A DNA stretch of 64,000 bases from positions 9,610,001-9,674,000 of the forward strand of contig NZ_CP108070.1 in assembly GCF_036178845.1 (NCBI RefSeq), given 5' to 3'. The stretch comes from Streptomyces sp. NBC_00271 (GTDB taxonomy: Bacteria; Actinomycetota; Actinomycetes; Streptomycetales; Streptomycetaceae). Position numbers and translations under genes: made by a program. Positions 52,933 through 61,095 of this stretch are shown piece after piece. Position 1 is the stretch's first letter; each line of letters begins with the position of its first letter. The notes beneath the pieces were generated by a model, which ran no database searches, had not been told where the DNA came from, and saw only the letters and a list, made by a program, of their open reading frames with translations.

Positions 52933-53837
52933 ACGCCGTGCTCGCCGAGTTGGGCAAGAACCTGGCCGCGCGCTGGCTCACCCACCTCGTCCCCTCGGGG
53001 CTGCTGTTCCTCGCGGTCGCCGGGGCGGGGCGGCTGCTGGGCCAGGCGCACTGGTACGACATCGGCCGGGTCACGCGCGCGCTCGACGAGCTTGCCGGGC
53101 ATCCGGCGAGCCGGTCGACCGGCGGTGTGGTGCTGGTGGCCTCCGCGACGGTGCTCGCCTCGGCCGGGCTCGGCCTCCTCGCCCAGGCGCTCGGCGGGGC
53201 GGTGGAGCGGCTCTGGACGGGGGACTGGCCCCCACCGGTACGGCCGCTCGGCGGGCGGCTGGCCGAGCGTCGGCGAGGGAGGTGGCGGGCGGCCGAGGAC
53301 GCCTACGCGCGGGTGGACGCGCGAGCCGTCGAGCAGGGGTCGCCCCTCGACCCCGGCACGGTTCGGGAGCTCGCGCGACTCGCCGCGGTACGCAATCGGA
53401 TCTCCCTGGTGGAGCCCGCTCACCCCTGCTGGACCGGCGATCGCGTCCGCGCCCTCGACCTGCGCGTCCACCAGGCCTACCGGCTCGACCTCGACTCGGC
53501 CTGGTCCCGGCTCTGGCTCGTCCTGTCCGCCGACACCCGCACCGAACTGCGCACCGCGCGGGAGGTCTACGACGACGCCGTCCGCCTCACCGCCTGGAGT
53601 CTGCCGTACCTGCTGGTCGCCGTCTGGTGGTGGCCGTCCGCCCTGATCGCGCTGGGCCTGGCGATGCTCGGATCGCGCCGGGGCCGGTCGGCGATGGACG
53701 CCTTCGCCGAGCTGGTCGAGTCCGCGGTGGACCTCCACGGCCGCGACCTGGCCCTCGCGCTCGGCGTGGACTGCCCGGGCAGGCTGGACCGGGAGACCGG
53801 CCTGGAGATCACCGCCCTGCTCCGCAAGGGCGCCTGA
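52929..53837 (+). CDS. Hypothetical membrane protein of the CHAT module (302 aa)
   Basis: Two hydrophobic regions near the N-terminus (LVPSGLLFLAVAGAGRLLG; GGVVLVASATVLASAGLGLLAQAL) and one near the end (LPYLLVAVWWWPSALIALGLAML) flank a soluble central part of about 120 residues. No known catalytic motif. Coupled to the zinc-ribbon-like gene by a 4-nt overlap. A membrane protein opposite a CHAT protease recalls systems in which cleavage releases a membrane effector, but it is not gasdermin-like in any motif I can see. Confidence 0.75.
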   Translation: MNAVLAELGKNLAARWLTHLVPSGLLFLAVAGAGRLLGQAHWYDIGRVTRALDELAGHPASRSTGGVVLVASATVLASAGLGLLAQALGGAVERLWTGDWPPPVRPLGGRLAERRRGRWRAAEDAYARVDARAVEQGSPLDPGTVRELARLAAVRNRISLVEPAHPCWTGDRVRALDLRVHQAYRLDLDSAWSRLWLVLSADTRTELRTAREVYDDAVRLTAWSLPYLLVAVWWWPSALIALGLAMLGSRRGRSAMDAFAELVESAVDLHGRDLALALGVDCPGRLDRETGLEITALLRKGA

Positions 53838-54002
53838 GACCGCGCATCGGTGCGGACAGCACGCGCGCTGGTGTTCGCATCGCAGACTCCTGTGCGTCAC
53901 ACCAGCGCCACGGGGTCTTCCCCGACATTCGTTCCTCTTGGAACACTCCCCCCGCGCAGGTCCCATCCAGAGCACCACGTCAGGACAAGAGGTCACCCAG
54001 TC

Positions 54003-56054
54003 ATGCCTCAAGTGAACCGACGCCGCTTCCTCCAACTCGCCGGTGGCACCGCGGCGTTCACCGCGCTGTCGAACAGCATCGAGCGCGCCGCCGCCCTGCC
54101 CGCGCACCACGGGTCCGGCACGATCGACGACGTCGAGCACATCGTCGTGCTGATGCAGGAGAACCGGTCCTTCGACCACTACTTCGGCTCGCTCAGAGGC
54201 GTCCGCGGTTTCGGTGACCCCCGCCCGTCCACGCTGCCCAGCGGCAAGTCGGTCTGGCACCAGTCGGACGGCACCAAGGAGGTGCTGCCCTTCCGGCCCG
54301 CGGCCGACAACCTGGGCCTGCAGTTCATCCAGGACCTCCCGCACGGCTGGAGCGACGGGCACACCGCGTTCAACGCGGGCAAGTACGACAAGTGGGTGCC
54401 CGCCAAGTCGTCGACGACGATGGCGTACCTGACGCGCGAGGACATACCGTTCCACTACGCGCTCGCCGACGCGTTCACCATCTGCGACGCGTACCACTGC
54501 TCGTTCATCGGCTCCACCGACCCGAACCGCTACTACATGTGGACGGGTTACACGGGCAACGACGGCAAGGGCGGCGGCCCGGTCCTCGGCAACGACGAGG
54601 TGGGCTACGACTGGACGACGTACCCGGAGCGGCTGGAGGCGGCCGGGGTCTCCTGGAAGATCTACCAGGACGTCGGTGACGGCCTCGACGCGAACGGCTC
54701 CTGGGGCTGGATCCCGGACGCCTACCGCGGCAACTACGGTGACAACTCGCTGCTGTACTTCAACCAGTACCGGGGCGCCAAGCCCGGCGACCCGCTCTAC
54801 GACAAGGCCCGCACCGGCACCGACGCCCGCAAGGGCGAGGGCTTCTTCGACCAGCTGAAGGCCGACGTCAAGGGCAAGAAGCTGCCCAAGGTCTCGTGGA
54901 TCGTCGCGCCCGAGGCGTTCACCGAGCACCCCAACTGGCCCGCGAACTACGGTGCTTGGTACATCGCCCAGGTCCTGGACGCGTTGACCTCCAACCCCGA
55001 GGTGTGGGCGAAGACGGCCCTGTTCATCACCTACGACGAGAACGACGGCTTCTTCGACCACCTCGTGCCGCCGTTCCCGCCGCAGTCGGACGCGCAGGGC
55101 AAGTCCACGGTCGACGTCGGCCCGGACCTCTACAAGGGCGACGCCGGCCGTGCCGCCGGACCGTACGGACTCGGCCAGCGGGTGCCGATGCTCGTCGTCT
55201 CGCCCTGGAGCAAGGGCGGTTTCGTCTGCTCCGAGACCCTCGACCACACCTCGATCATCCGGTTCATGGAGCGCCGCTTCGGCGTGCACGAGCCCAACAT
55301 CTCGCCCTGGCGGCGCGCGATCAGCGGTGACCTCACCGCCGCCTTCGACTTCTCGTGCAAGGACACCAAGCCGGTCGCGCTGCCGGACACCGACGGCTAT
55401 CAGCCGCCGGACCACGACCGGCACCCCGACTACGTGCCGACCCCGCCCGCGAACCCCGTGCTGCCCCGGCAGGAGCGCGGCTCGCGCCCGGCCCGCCCAC
55501 TCAGGTACGCGCCCTTCGTGGACGGTTCGGCGGACGCGGCGGCCGGGAAGTTCACGCTCGCCTTCGGTTCGGGCGCCAAGGCCGGCGCCGCCTTCTTCGT
55601 CACCTCCGGCAACCGCACCGACGGCCCCTGGACGTACACCACCGAGGCCGGCAAGACCGTCTCCGACACCTGGAACTCGGCGTACTCCGGCGGCTCGCAC
55701 GACCTGACGGTGCACGGTCCCAACGGTTTCCTGCGCGTCTTCAAGGGCCCCGGCAAGACCGCGGGACCCGAGGTCACCGCGCGCCACGTCGGCGAGAACG
55801 TGGAGCTGACCTTCACCAACAAGGGCTCCGGCACCGTCGAGCTCAAGCTCACAAGCGGCTACGGAGGGCGGCCGAGTTCGTTCAAGGTGCGGGCGGGCGC
55901 GACCGTGCGGCACACGGTGGACCTGCGGGCGAGCCGGCGCTGGTACGACCTGACCGTCGTGTCCACGGCGGACGCGGGGTTCCTGAGGCGGTTCGCCGGA
56001 CATGTCGAGAACGGTCACGCGGGCGTGAGCGACCCGGCGATCGTCACCTTCTGA
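54003..56054 (+). CDS. Tat-exported phospholipase C
   Basis: 683-aa secreted phosphoesterase of the non-haemolytic bacterial PLC family. Twin-arginine signal NRRRFLQLAGGTAAF at residues 5-20. The catalytic domain opens with IVVLMQENRSFDHYFGSLRGVRGF and contains STDPNRYYMWTG and FITYDENDGFFDHL. Two C-terminal beta-sandwich domains follow (about 490-683). It hydrolyses phosphatidylcholine-type lipids outside the cell. The ATG at 54003 begins the signal; the frame extends upstream without a ribosome site. Confidence 0.92.
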   Translation: MPQVNRRRFLQLAGGTAAFTALSNSIERAAALPAHHGSGTIDDVEHIVVLMQENRSFDHYFGSLRGVRGFGDPRPSTLPSGKSVWHQSDGTKEVLPFRPAADNLGLQFIQDLPHGWSDGHTAFNAGKYDKWVPAKSSTTMAYLTREDIPFHYALADAFTICDAYHCSFIGSTDPNRYYMWTGYTGNDGKGGGPVLGNDEVGYDWTTYPERLEAAGVSWKIYQDVGDGLDANGSWGWIPDAYRGNYGDNSLLYFNQYRGAKPGDPLYDKARTGTDARKGEGFFDQLKADVKGKKLPKVSWIVAPEAFTEHPNWPANYGAWYIAQVLDALTSNPEVWAKTALFITYDENDGFFDHLVPPFPPQSDAQGKSTVDVGPDLYKGDAGRAAGPYGLGQRVPMLVVSPWSKGGFVCSETLDHTSIIRFMERRFGVHEPNISPWRRAISGDLTAAFDFSCKDTKPVALPDTDGYQPPDHDRHPDYVPTPPANPVLPRQERGSRPARPLRYAPFVDGSADAAAGKFTLAFGSGAKAGAAFFVTSGNRTDGPWTYTTEAGKTVSDTWNSAYSGGSHDLTVHGPNGFLRVFKGPGKTAGPEVTARHVGENVELTFTNKGSGTVELKLTSGYGGRPSSFKVRAGATVRHTVDLRASRRWYDLTVVSTADAGFLRRFAGHVENGHAGVSDPAIVTF

Positions 56055-56106
56055 TGGATATCTCGGCTCTGGTCAATTTCCGGCCAACTCACGGTAGTGT
56101 GCCCCG

Positions 56107-56952
56107 GTGACCACGCATTCGAACACTCCTGCAGGTTGGTACCCGGATCCGCACGGGGCGCCCCAGACGTTGCGTTACTGGGACGGCTCGCAGTGGACCG
56201 AGCACACCAATGCGGACCAGGCGGCCCCGGCGGGGCAGACGGTTCCGCAGCAGGCCCAGCAGCCGTACGGACAGCCGGCGGCCGGTCCCGACCCTCGCGT
56301 GCAGCAGCAGGTGCAGCAGCAGGCGGGTGTCGCGGGTGGCGGTGCCGGCGGTGGCACCCTGTTCACCGAGCCGGTCCTGGTGGTGAACCAGAAGGCCAAG
56401 CTGATCGAGCTGACCAACGAGTACAAGGTCATGGACCAGCAGGGCAACCAGCTCGGCGCGGTCGCCGAGGTCGGTCAGAGTGGCCTGAAGAAGGTGCTCC
56501 GCTTCGTCTCCAGCCTCGACCAGTACATGACGCACAAGCTGGAGATCCGTGACGCCCACGGGCAGCCGGTGCTGCGGCTCACGCGTCCCGCGAAGTTCAT
56601 CAAGTCGCGGGTGGTCGTGGAGCGTCCGGACGGACAGCCCGTCGGCGAGATCGTGCAGCAGAACATGATCGGGAAGATCAACTTCGCGATCAACGTCAAC
56701 GGCCAGCAGGTCGGCGCGATCAAGGCGGAGAACTGGCGCGCCTGGAACTTCGCCATTGTCGACCACACGGACAAGGAGGTCGCCCGGATCACCAAGACCT
56801 GGGAAGGCCTCGCCAAGACGATGTTCACCACGGCGGACAACTACGTCCTCCAGATCCACTACCAGCTTCCCGAGCCCCTGCTGAGCCTCGTCGTCGCGAC
56901 GGCGCTCACCGTCGACACGGCGCTCAAGCAGGACGCCCGCGGGCTGGGCTGA
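56107..56952 (+). CDS. Scramblase/LURP-like protein with DUF2510 head
   Basis: 281-aa protein. The N-terminal DUF2510 motif is PAGWYPDPHGAPQTLRYWDGSQWTEH, then a Gln/Gly-rich linker, then a Tubby-like scramblase domain (VLVVNQKAKLIELTNEYKVMDQQGNQLGAV; VLRLTRPAKFIKSRVVVE; LPEPLLSLVVATALTVDTAL). Eukaryotic relatives are called phospholipid scramblases; bacterial function is unproven. GTG start 53 bases after the phospholipase stop. Confidence 0.8.
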   Translation: MTTHSNTPAGWYPDPHGAPQTLRYWDGSQWTEHTNADQAAPAGQTVPQQAQQPYGQPAAGPDPRVQQQVQQQAGVAGGGAGGGTLFTEPVLVVNQKAKLIELTNEYKVMDQQGNQLGAVAEVGQSGLKKVLRFVSSLDQYMTHKLEIRDAHGQPVLRLTRPAKFIKSRVVVERPDGQPVGEIVQQNMIGKINFAINVNGQQVGAIKAENWRAWNFAIVDHTDKEVARITKTWEGLAKTMFTTADNYVLQIHYQLPEPLLSLVVATALTVDTALKQDARGLG

Positions 56953-56966
56953 ACCGGCGCACAGCA

Positions 56967-57004
56967 AGAAGGGTGGCCGCGGAGAGTTCCGCGGCCACCC
57001 TTCT
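56967..57004 (+). terminator. Rho-independent terminator after the scramblase-like gene
   Basis: Perfect 16-bp stem, arms AGAAGGGTGGCCGCGG (56967-56982) and CCGCGGCCACCCTTCT (56989-57004), loop AGAGTT, followed by TTGTTGTG. The strongest intrinsic terminator in the window. Confidence 0.93.
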
Positions 57005-57054
57005 TTGTTGTGCTGTGCGCGCTCCTGGAGCCTTCCAAGAACCCTGCGGGAGCC

Positions 57055-58014
57055 CTACAGGGACGTCAGTTGACCCGAGCCGGGCTGCTTCGGCAGCAAC
57101 GAGGGTTCGTACGCCGCCGATCCGGGCTCCAGCGCCAGCACCGCGGCGACGGGGTGCTCGTCCCCGGCGTCCACCAGAGGTTCGGGCAGCGCAGGCTCCG
57201 GCACCGAGCGGGACAGCGTCACCACACCCCACGCCGCCACGCCCGCGCCCATGGCCGCCAGCAGCAGGCCGGCCGGGCCGCCCTGCAACTGCTCCCCGAG
57301 CAGGAAGAGGCCTATCGCCGCGGCGGCGACCGGGTTGGCGAGCGTCACGACGGCGAGCGGGGCGCCGAGACCACCCCGGTAGGCGGTCTGCGACAGGAGC
57401 AGTCCGCCCGCCGCGAAGGCGGCGACGAGCAGGGCCACCACGATCACCTGGGCGCTGAGCAGCGGGCCGGAGCGGTCCGTCACGGCCACGGTCACCGTCT
57501 GCGTGAGAGCGGAGGCGACACCCGAGGCGAATCCGGAGGCGGTCGCGTGCCGCAGCCCCGGCCGGGTGCCGGGCCGCGACAGCATGCCGATCAGGGTGGC
57601 CGTCGCGGCGGCCACGCCCAGCGCCTGCGGCACGCTCAGAACGTCGTCGGGCGCCGGCCCGGACGCCGTGACCAGCAGCGCGGACAGTCCGATCAGGGTG
57701 AGCGCGGTACCGCGCCACTCGACCGCGCTGACCCGCCGTCCGGCGACCCGTGCGCCGAGCGGCACCGCGGCCACCAGCGTGAGCGCGCCGAGCGGCTGTA
57801 CGAGCGTGAGCGTGCCGTACTTCAGCGCGGCGACGTGCAACAGCGCGGCGGAGGCGTTCAGTACGACGGTCCACCACCAGGCCCCGCTGCCCAGCAGCCG
57901 CAGCATGCCCGCGTCGGTCGTCCGGGAGGCCAGCCGCTCCTGGGCCACGGCCGCGGCGGCGTAGGCCACGGCCGAGAAGAGCGAGAGGACCACGGCGGCG
58001 AGTGTGGCGTTCAT
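57055..58014 (-). CDS. EamA/DMT-type membrane transporter
   Basis: 319-aa protein with about nine or ten hydrophobic segments and two-fold repeat character (LVQPLGALTLVAAVPLGAR; LVVALLVAAFAAGG; APLAVVTLANPVAAAAIGLFLLGEQLQGG), typical of drug/metabolite exporters. The ATG overlaps the PAP2 stop by 4 nt, so it is the second gene of a two-gene operon. Substrate unknown. Confidence 0.82.
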   Translation of the reverse strand: MNATLAAVVLSLFSAVAYAAAAVAQERLASRTTDAGMLRLLGSGAWWWTVVLNASAALLHVAALKYGTLTLVQPLGALTLVAAVPLGARVAGRRVSAVEWRGTALTLIGLSALLVTASGPAPDDVLSVPQALGVAAATATLIGMLSRPGTRPGLRHATASGFASGVASALTQTVTVAVTDRSGPLLSAQVIVVALLVAAFAAGGLLLSQTAYRGGLGAPLAVVTLANPVAAAAIGLFLLGEQLQGGPAGLLLAAMGAGVAAWGVVTLSRSVPEPALPEPLVDAGDEHPVAAVLALEPGSAAYEPSLLPKQPGSGQLTSL

Positions 58015-58910
58015 CGTCTTGCCCCCACGAGCTCCGGTACTGATTCCTTTTCGCCAGCGCCGCCGGCTCCGCCGGCATTCCCGGCTGCTCCGTCGGCTTC
58101 GTCATACGCCTCGTCGACGGCTGCAAGGCCGCGCGCCTCGGCCGCCCCGGCCCCGCGCGGCAGACGGATCACGGCCAGCGCGATGCCGAGCAGCGCGGTC
58201 GCCACGATCGCGTCGAGCCAGTAGTGGTTCGCCGTACCGACGATCACCAGCAGGGTGAGCAGCGGATGCAGCAGCCACAGCCAGCGCAGGCGCGAGCGGG
58301 TCGCGGCGATCAGGCCGATCGCCACCATCAGCGCCCAGCCGAAGTGCAGCGAGGGCATCGCCGCGAACTGGTTCGCCATCTCGTCGGTCGCCGGGTGCGC
58401 CCCGTAGACGGTGGGCCCGTACACCTGTCCGGTGTCCACCAGGCCCGCGGCGGCCAGCAGCCGGGGCGGGGCGAGCGGGAAGGTGAGGTGCAGCGCCAGG
58501 GCGGCGGCGGTGACCGCGGCCAGGACACGGCGGGCCCAGACGTAGTGGACCAGGCGCCGCAGGTACATCCAGACCAGGAAGGCCACGGTGGCCGGGAAGT
58601 GCACGGTCGCGTAGTAGGTGTTCGCGAGGTGCACCAGGGTGTCGCTGTGCAGCAGCGCGCCCTGTACGGAGCCTTCGCCCGGCAGGTGGAGCGTCCGCTC
58701 CCAGTCCCACACGCGATTCGCGTTGCGGAAGGCCTCGGCGGTGTGGCCGTCGGCCAGCTGCCTGCCGACCTTGTAGACGACGAAGAGCCCTACGACGAGC
58801 AGGAGCTCGCGCACGAGCGGCGGGCGTGGCGCGGTGCTCTGCCGCGACGGCCGCCGTATCGCCGCGGCCGGCTCTGGTTCTGCTTCCGCAGGCTCGGTTC
58901 GGGAATCCAT
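58011..58910 (-). CDS. PAP2-superfamily membrane phosphatase
   Basis: 299-aa integral membrane protein with about six helices. The phosphatase-type motifs are AAMPSLHFGWALMV and VGTANHYWLDAIVATALLG, which place the catalytic histidines near the membrane surface, as in inositolphosphotransferase-like PAP2 proteins. The N- and C-termini are Glu/Ala/Gly-rich. It may dephosphorylate lipid phosphates or undecaprenyl-type carriers (inference). Its promoter region holds the 16-bp operator array. Confidence 0.87.
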   Translation of the reverse strand: MDSRTEPAEAEPEPAAAIRRPSRQSTAPRPPLVRELLLVVGLFVVYKVGRQLADGHTAEAFRNANRVWDWERTLHLPGEGSVQGALLHSDTLVHLANTYYATVHFPATVAFLVWMYLRRLVHYVWARRVLAAVTAAALALHLTFPLAPPRLLAAAGLVDTGQVYGPTVYGAHPATDEMANQFAAMPSLHFGWALMVAIGLIAATRSRLRWLWLLHPLLTLLVIVGTANHYWLDAIVATALLGIALAVIRLPRGAGAAEARGLAAVDEAYDEADGAAGNAGGAGGAGEKESVPELVGARR

Positions 58911-58972
58911 CCCCCGGCCCCTTTGCTGACGGTGTTGCTTGGGGTGGTGCGCGGTGAGCCCAGGACAGAATC

Positions 58973-58998
58973 CACTCGATCACTCGAGACTCACTCGA
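58973..58998. repeat. Three CACTCGA heptamers upstream of the PAP2 gene
   Basis: Copies at 58973-58979, 58981-58987 and 58992-58998 with spacings of 8 and 11 bp. They lie between the PAP2 start and the 16-bp array and may be further protein-binding sites. Confidence 0.4.
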
Positions 58999-59023
58999 CA
59001 GCGGAGTGGGTCCTGTCCAAGGC

Positions 59024-59124
59024 TCATCGATACGGAAGTGTACCGATACGAAGGTGTACCGATACGCCACTGTACCGATACGGACCCGTACCGGTACAGT
59101 GGCGTATCGATATACACTGTGAGA
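59024..59124. promoter_or_regulatory. Array of 16-bp operator-like units before the tetR gene
   Basis: Four direct 16-bp units (59029-59044, 59045-59060, 59061-59076, 59077-59092) of the type GATACGNNNNTGTACC are followed by a unit (59093-59108) that is the exact reverse complement of the third, and by a diverged sixth. A near-palindromic core GTAYCGRTAY recurs every 16 bp at 59040, 59056, 59072, 59088 and 59104, with a weaker one at 59024. The array fills the region between the PAP2 operon and tetR and is probably the TetR operator. Confidence 0.8.
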
Positions 59125-59169
59125 AGCGGAACACCGGGCGAGCCACCCACCCGAGCGAGGAGATGAGCC

Positions 59170-59784
59170 ATGACGTCGCAGGCCGCGGACGGACCGGAGA
59201 CGGTCGTCGCCTCGCGCCGCTCCAAGATCACGCCCGAGCGTGAGCAGGAGTTCTACGACGCCGTGCTCGAGCAGATCCGCGAGTGTGGCTATGACTCGCT
59301 CACCATGGAGGGCGTGGCCGCGAGCACCCGGTGCAGCAAGTCCACGCTCTATCGCCAGTGGAAGACGAAGCCGCAGTTCGTGGCCGCCGCCCTGCGCGCC
59401 AACAGCTGTCCGCGCTTCTCGGGCATCGACACCGGCACGCTCGCCGGGGACCTGCGCGCGATGGCGCGGGCCGCGGGGAACTGGTCGGGCCGCGACAGTC
59501 AGCTGCACCAGGCGCTGGGCCACGCCGTGTTCCAGGACAAGGAACTGCAGGAGGCGCTGCGCGACGCGCTCGTCGAGCCCGAGATCAGCGCGGTCAAGGA
59601 GATCCTCGCCCGTGGGGTCGCCCGCGGCGAGGTCGCCGCGGACCACCCGGCGCTGGAGTTCATCCCGGCGCAGCTCTTCGGTGTGGTGCGGGTTCGTCCC
59701 GTGCTGGAAGGGCGGAACGCCGATGCGGCGTATCTCACACAATTCGTCGAGGCCGTCGTGATTCCGGCTCTCGGCCTGACCTGA
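59170..59784 (+). CDS. TetR-family transcriptional regulator
   Basis: 204-aa regulator: N-terminal helix-turn-helix (FYDAVLEQIRECGYDSLTMEGVAASTRCSKSTLYRQWKTKPQFV) and a C-terminal helical ligand domain of the type found in AcrR-like repressors (LEFIPAQLFGVVRVRPVLEGR). GAGGAG precedes the ATG at 59170. It probably represses itself and the divergent PAP2-transporter operon through the upstream array. Confidence 0.9.
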   Translation: MTSQAADGPETVVASRRSKITPEREQEFYDAVLEQIRECGYDSLTMEGVAASTRCSKSTLYRQWKTKPQFVAAALRANSCPRFSGIDTGTLAGDLRAMARAAGNWSGRDSQLHQALGHAVFQDKELQEALRDALVEPEISAVKEILARGVARGEVAADHPALEFIPAQLFGVVRVRPVLEGRNADAAYLTQFVEAVVIPALGLT

Positions 59785-59865
59785 GACTCAGGTCGCCGTC
59801 CGCGGGATGACCGGACGTCGGCCTGCACGCGCCGCACCGTGGGGACGGGGGCGGCGCGCACCCCC

Positions 59866-59910
59866 GGCCGGGTGGGGTTCCTCTTGAGCGGAGGGGCACC
59901 CCACCCGGCC
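59866..59910. terminator. Hairpin between convergent tetR and DUF2510 genes
   Basis: Perfect 12-bp arms GGCCGGGTGGGG (59866-59877) and CCCCACCCGGCC (59899-59910) with a 21-nt loop. Confidence 0.65.
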
Positions 59911-59939
59911 GATCCATGTCCGGGGGGCGGATTTACGGG

Positions 59940-60944
59940 CTAGACGTTCTGCCCGTTGCCGCTCACTCCCGACGCCACCTTGATGCCCTTGGTGATGTCG
60001 TCGATCACGGACTCCTTGGGCGCCTTGGAACTGACGTCGATGCCGAAGCGGACGACGATCAGTGACTTGGAGTCGACGGGGGACGGGAAGACGAGCGACT
60101 CGACGTAACCGTCGTCACCCTTGCTGGTGACGACCTTCCAGCGGACGAGGTAGCCCTTCTCGCCGGCCACGGTGACCGCCTTGGAGGCGAGCTCCGTGTG
60201 CGAGGTGATCGTGCCGTAGCCCTTGCCGTACGACTCGGTGGCGTTCTTGGAGATGTCCTCCTTGGCCGCCGCCTCCGCCGTGGTGGACTTCAGTTTCTGT
60301 TCCGCGGCGGTTGCCGAGTACGCCCCGCCCCGCTGGCAGTCCTGCGAGGTGTCGCCGGGGCACTTGTAGGTGTCCTTGGTCGACAGCACGGCACCCGTCG
60401 TGGTGCTCCCGCCGGTCCAGTTGTCGGGCACCGGCACGCTGATGCCGCTGATCAGGTCGGTGGCGTAGCCGTCCTCGAGTTGCGGCTGCCCGGACTGGCC
60501 CGGTGCCGGGGTCTGGCCCCCGGAACCGCCCGAGCCCCCGGACCCGCCGCCCGGTCCGCCCTCGAGGCCCCCGTTGCCGCCGCCCTGGCCGCCGAATCCG
60601 CCCTGGCCGCCGTTCTGTCCGCCGGGGGCCTGGGAAGTGGCGCTGTTCCCGCCGTTGCCGTCGCTCTTGGTCAGGGCGTACACCCCGCCCCCGATGCCCG
60701 CGAGGACCGCGATCGCGGCGGCGACGGCTATGCCGGTACGCAGTCCGCGCCGCGGGGTGCCCGGAGCGAGCGCCGGATACGGTCCGGCGGCCGGCGGGTG
60801 CGTCGGGGGACCCCATGCGGCGGCGGACCCGACGGGGCGGGTCTGGTCCGTCCATGTCTTGCCGTCCCACCAGCGTTCGGTGGCGGGACTGTCATTTGTC
60901 TGCCCCGGGTCGGGATACCAACCGGGAGGAGTCACCTGCGTCAT
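59940..60944 (-). CDS. DUF2510 single-pass membrane protein with Gly-rich linker
   Basis: 334-aa protein. The DUF2510 motif is at the N-terminus (PPGWYPDPGQTNDSPATERWWDGKTWTDQTR), then one membrane helix (GIAVAAAIAVLAGIGGGVYAL, about 70-90), a long Gly/Asn/Gln linker (about 95-150) and an extracytoplasmic domain (ISGISVPVPDNWTGG ... VFPSPVDSKSLIVVRFGID). A cysteine pair (YKCPGDTSQDCQRG) may form a disulfide. Function unknown; it is a typical actinobacterial envelope protein. Confidence 0.82.
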   Translation of the reverse strand: MTQVTPPGWYPDPGQTNDSPATERWWDGKTWTDQTRPVGSAAAWGPPTHPPAAGPYPALAPGTPRRGLRTGIAVAAAIAVLAGIGGGVYALTKSDGNGGNSATSQAPGGQNGGQGGFGGQGGGNGGLEGGPGGGSGGSGGSGGQTPAPGQSGQPQLEDGYATDLISGISVPVPDNWTGGSTTTGAVLSTKDTYKCPGDTSQDCQRGGAYSATAAEQKLKSTTAEAAAKEDISKNATESYGKGYGTITSHTELASKAVTVAGEKGYLVRWKVVTSKGDDGYVESLVFPSPVDSKSLIVVRFGIDVSSKAPKESVIDDITKGIKVASGVSGNGQNV

Positions 60945-61095
60945 GGACCCACCGTATGAGCCGTGGGTGAAAGGCGGATGAGAGGGATCCGGAAGATTCG
61001 TTTCAAGAACGCCTCGAAGGCGCCGCCGGGTGCCTTGTCACGACCATCGGGTGTCAGGCCGCGAGCTGCGGGCGTCACGTCAAGACCGGCGGGTG

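Noticed and set aside
52056..56018. 1320-codon minus-strand frame ending in the Sel1-like gene
   Set aside because: Only the last 131 codons are real (start ATG 52451). The rest is antisense of the phospholipase and CHAT-module genes.
59024..59124. CRISPR interpretation of the 16-bp repeat array
   Set aside because: Units are contiguous without spacers, one is inverted, and no cas genes exist nearby; an operator array fits better.
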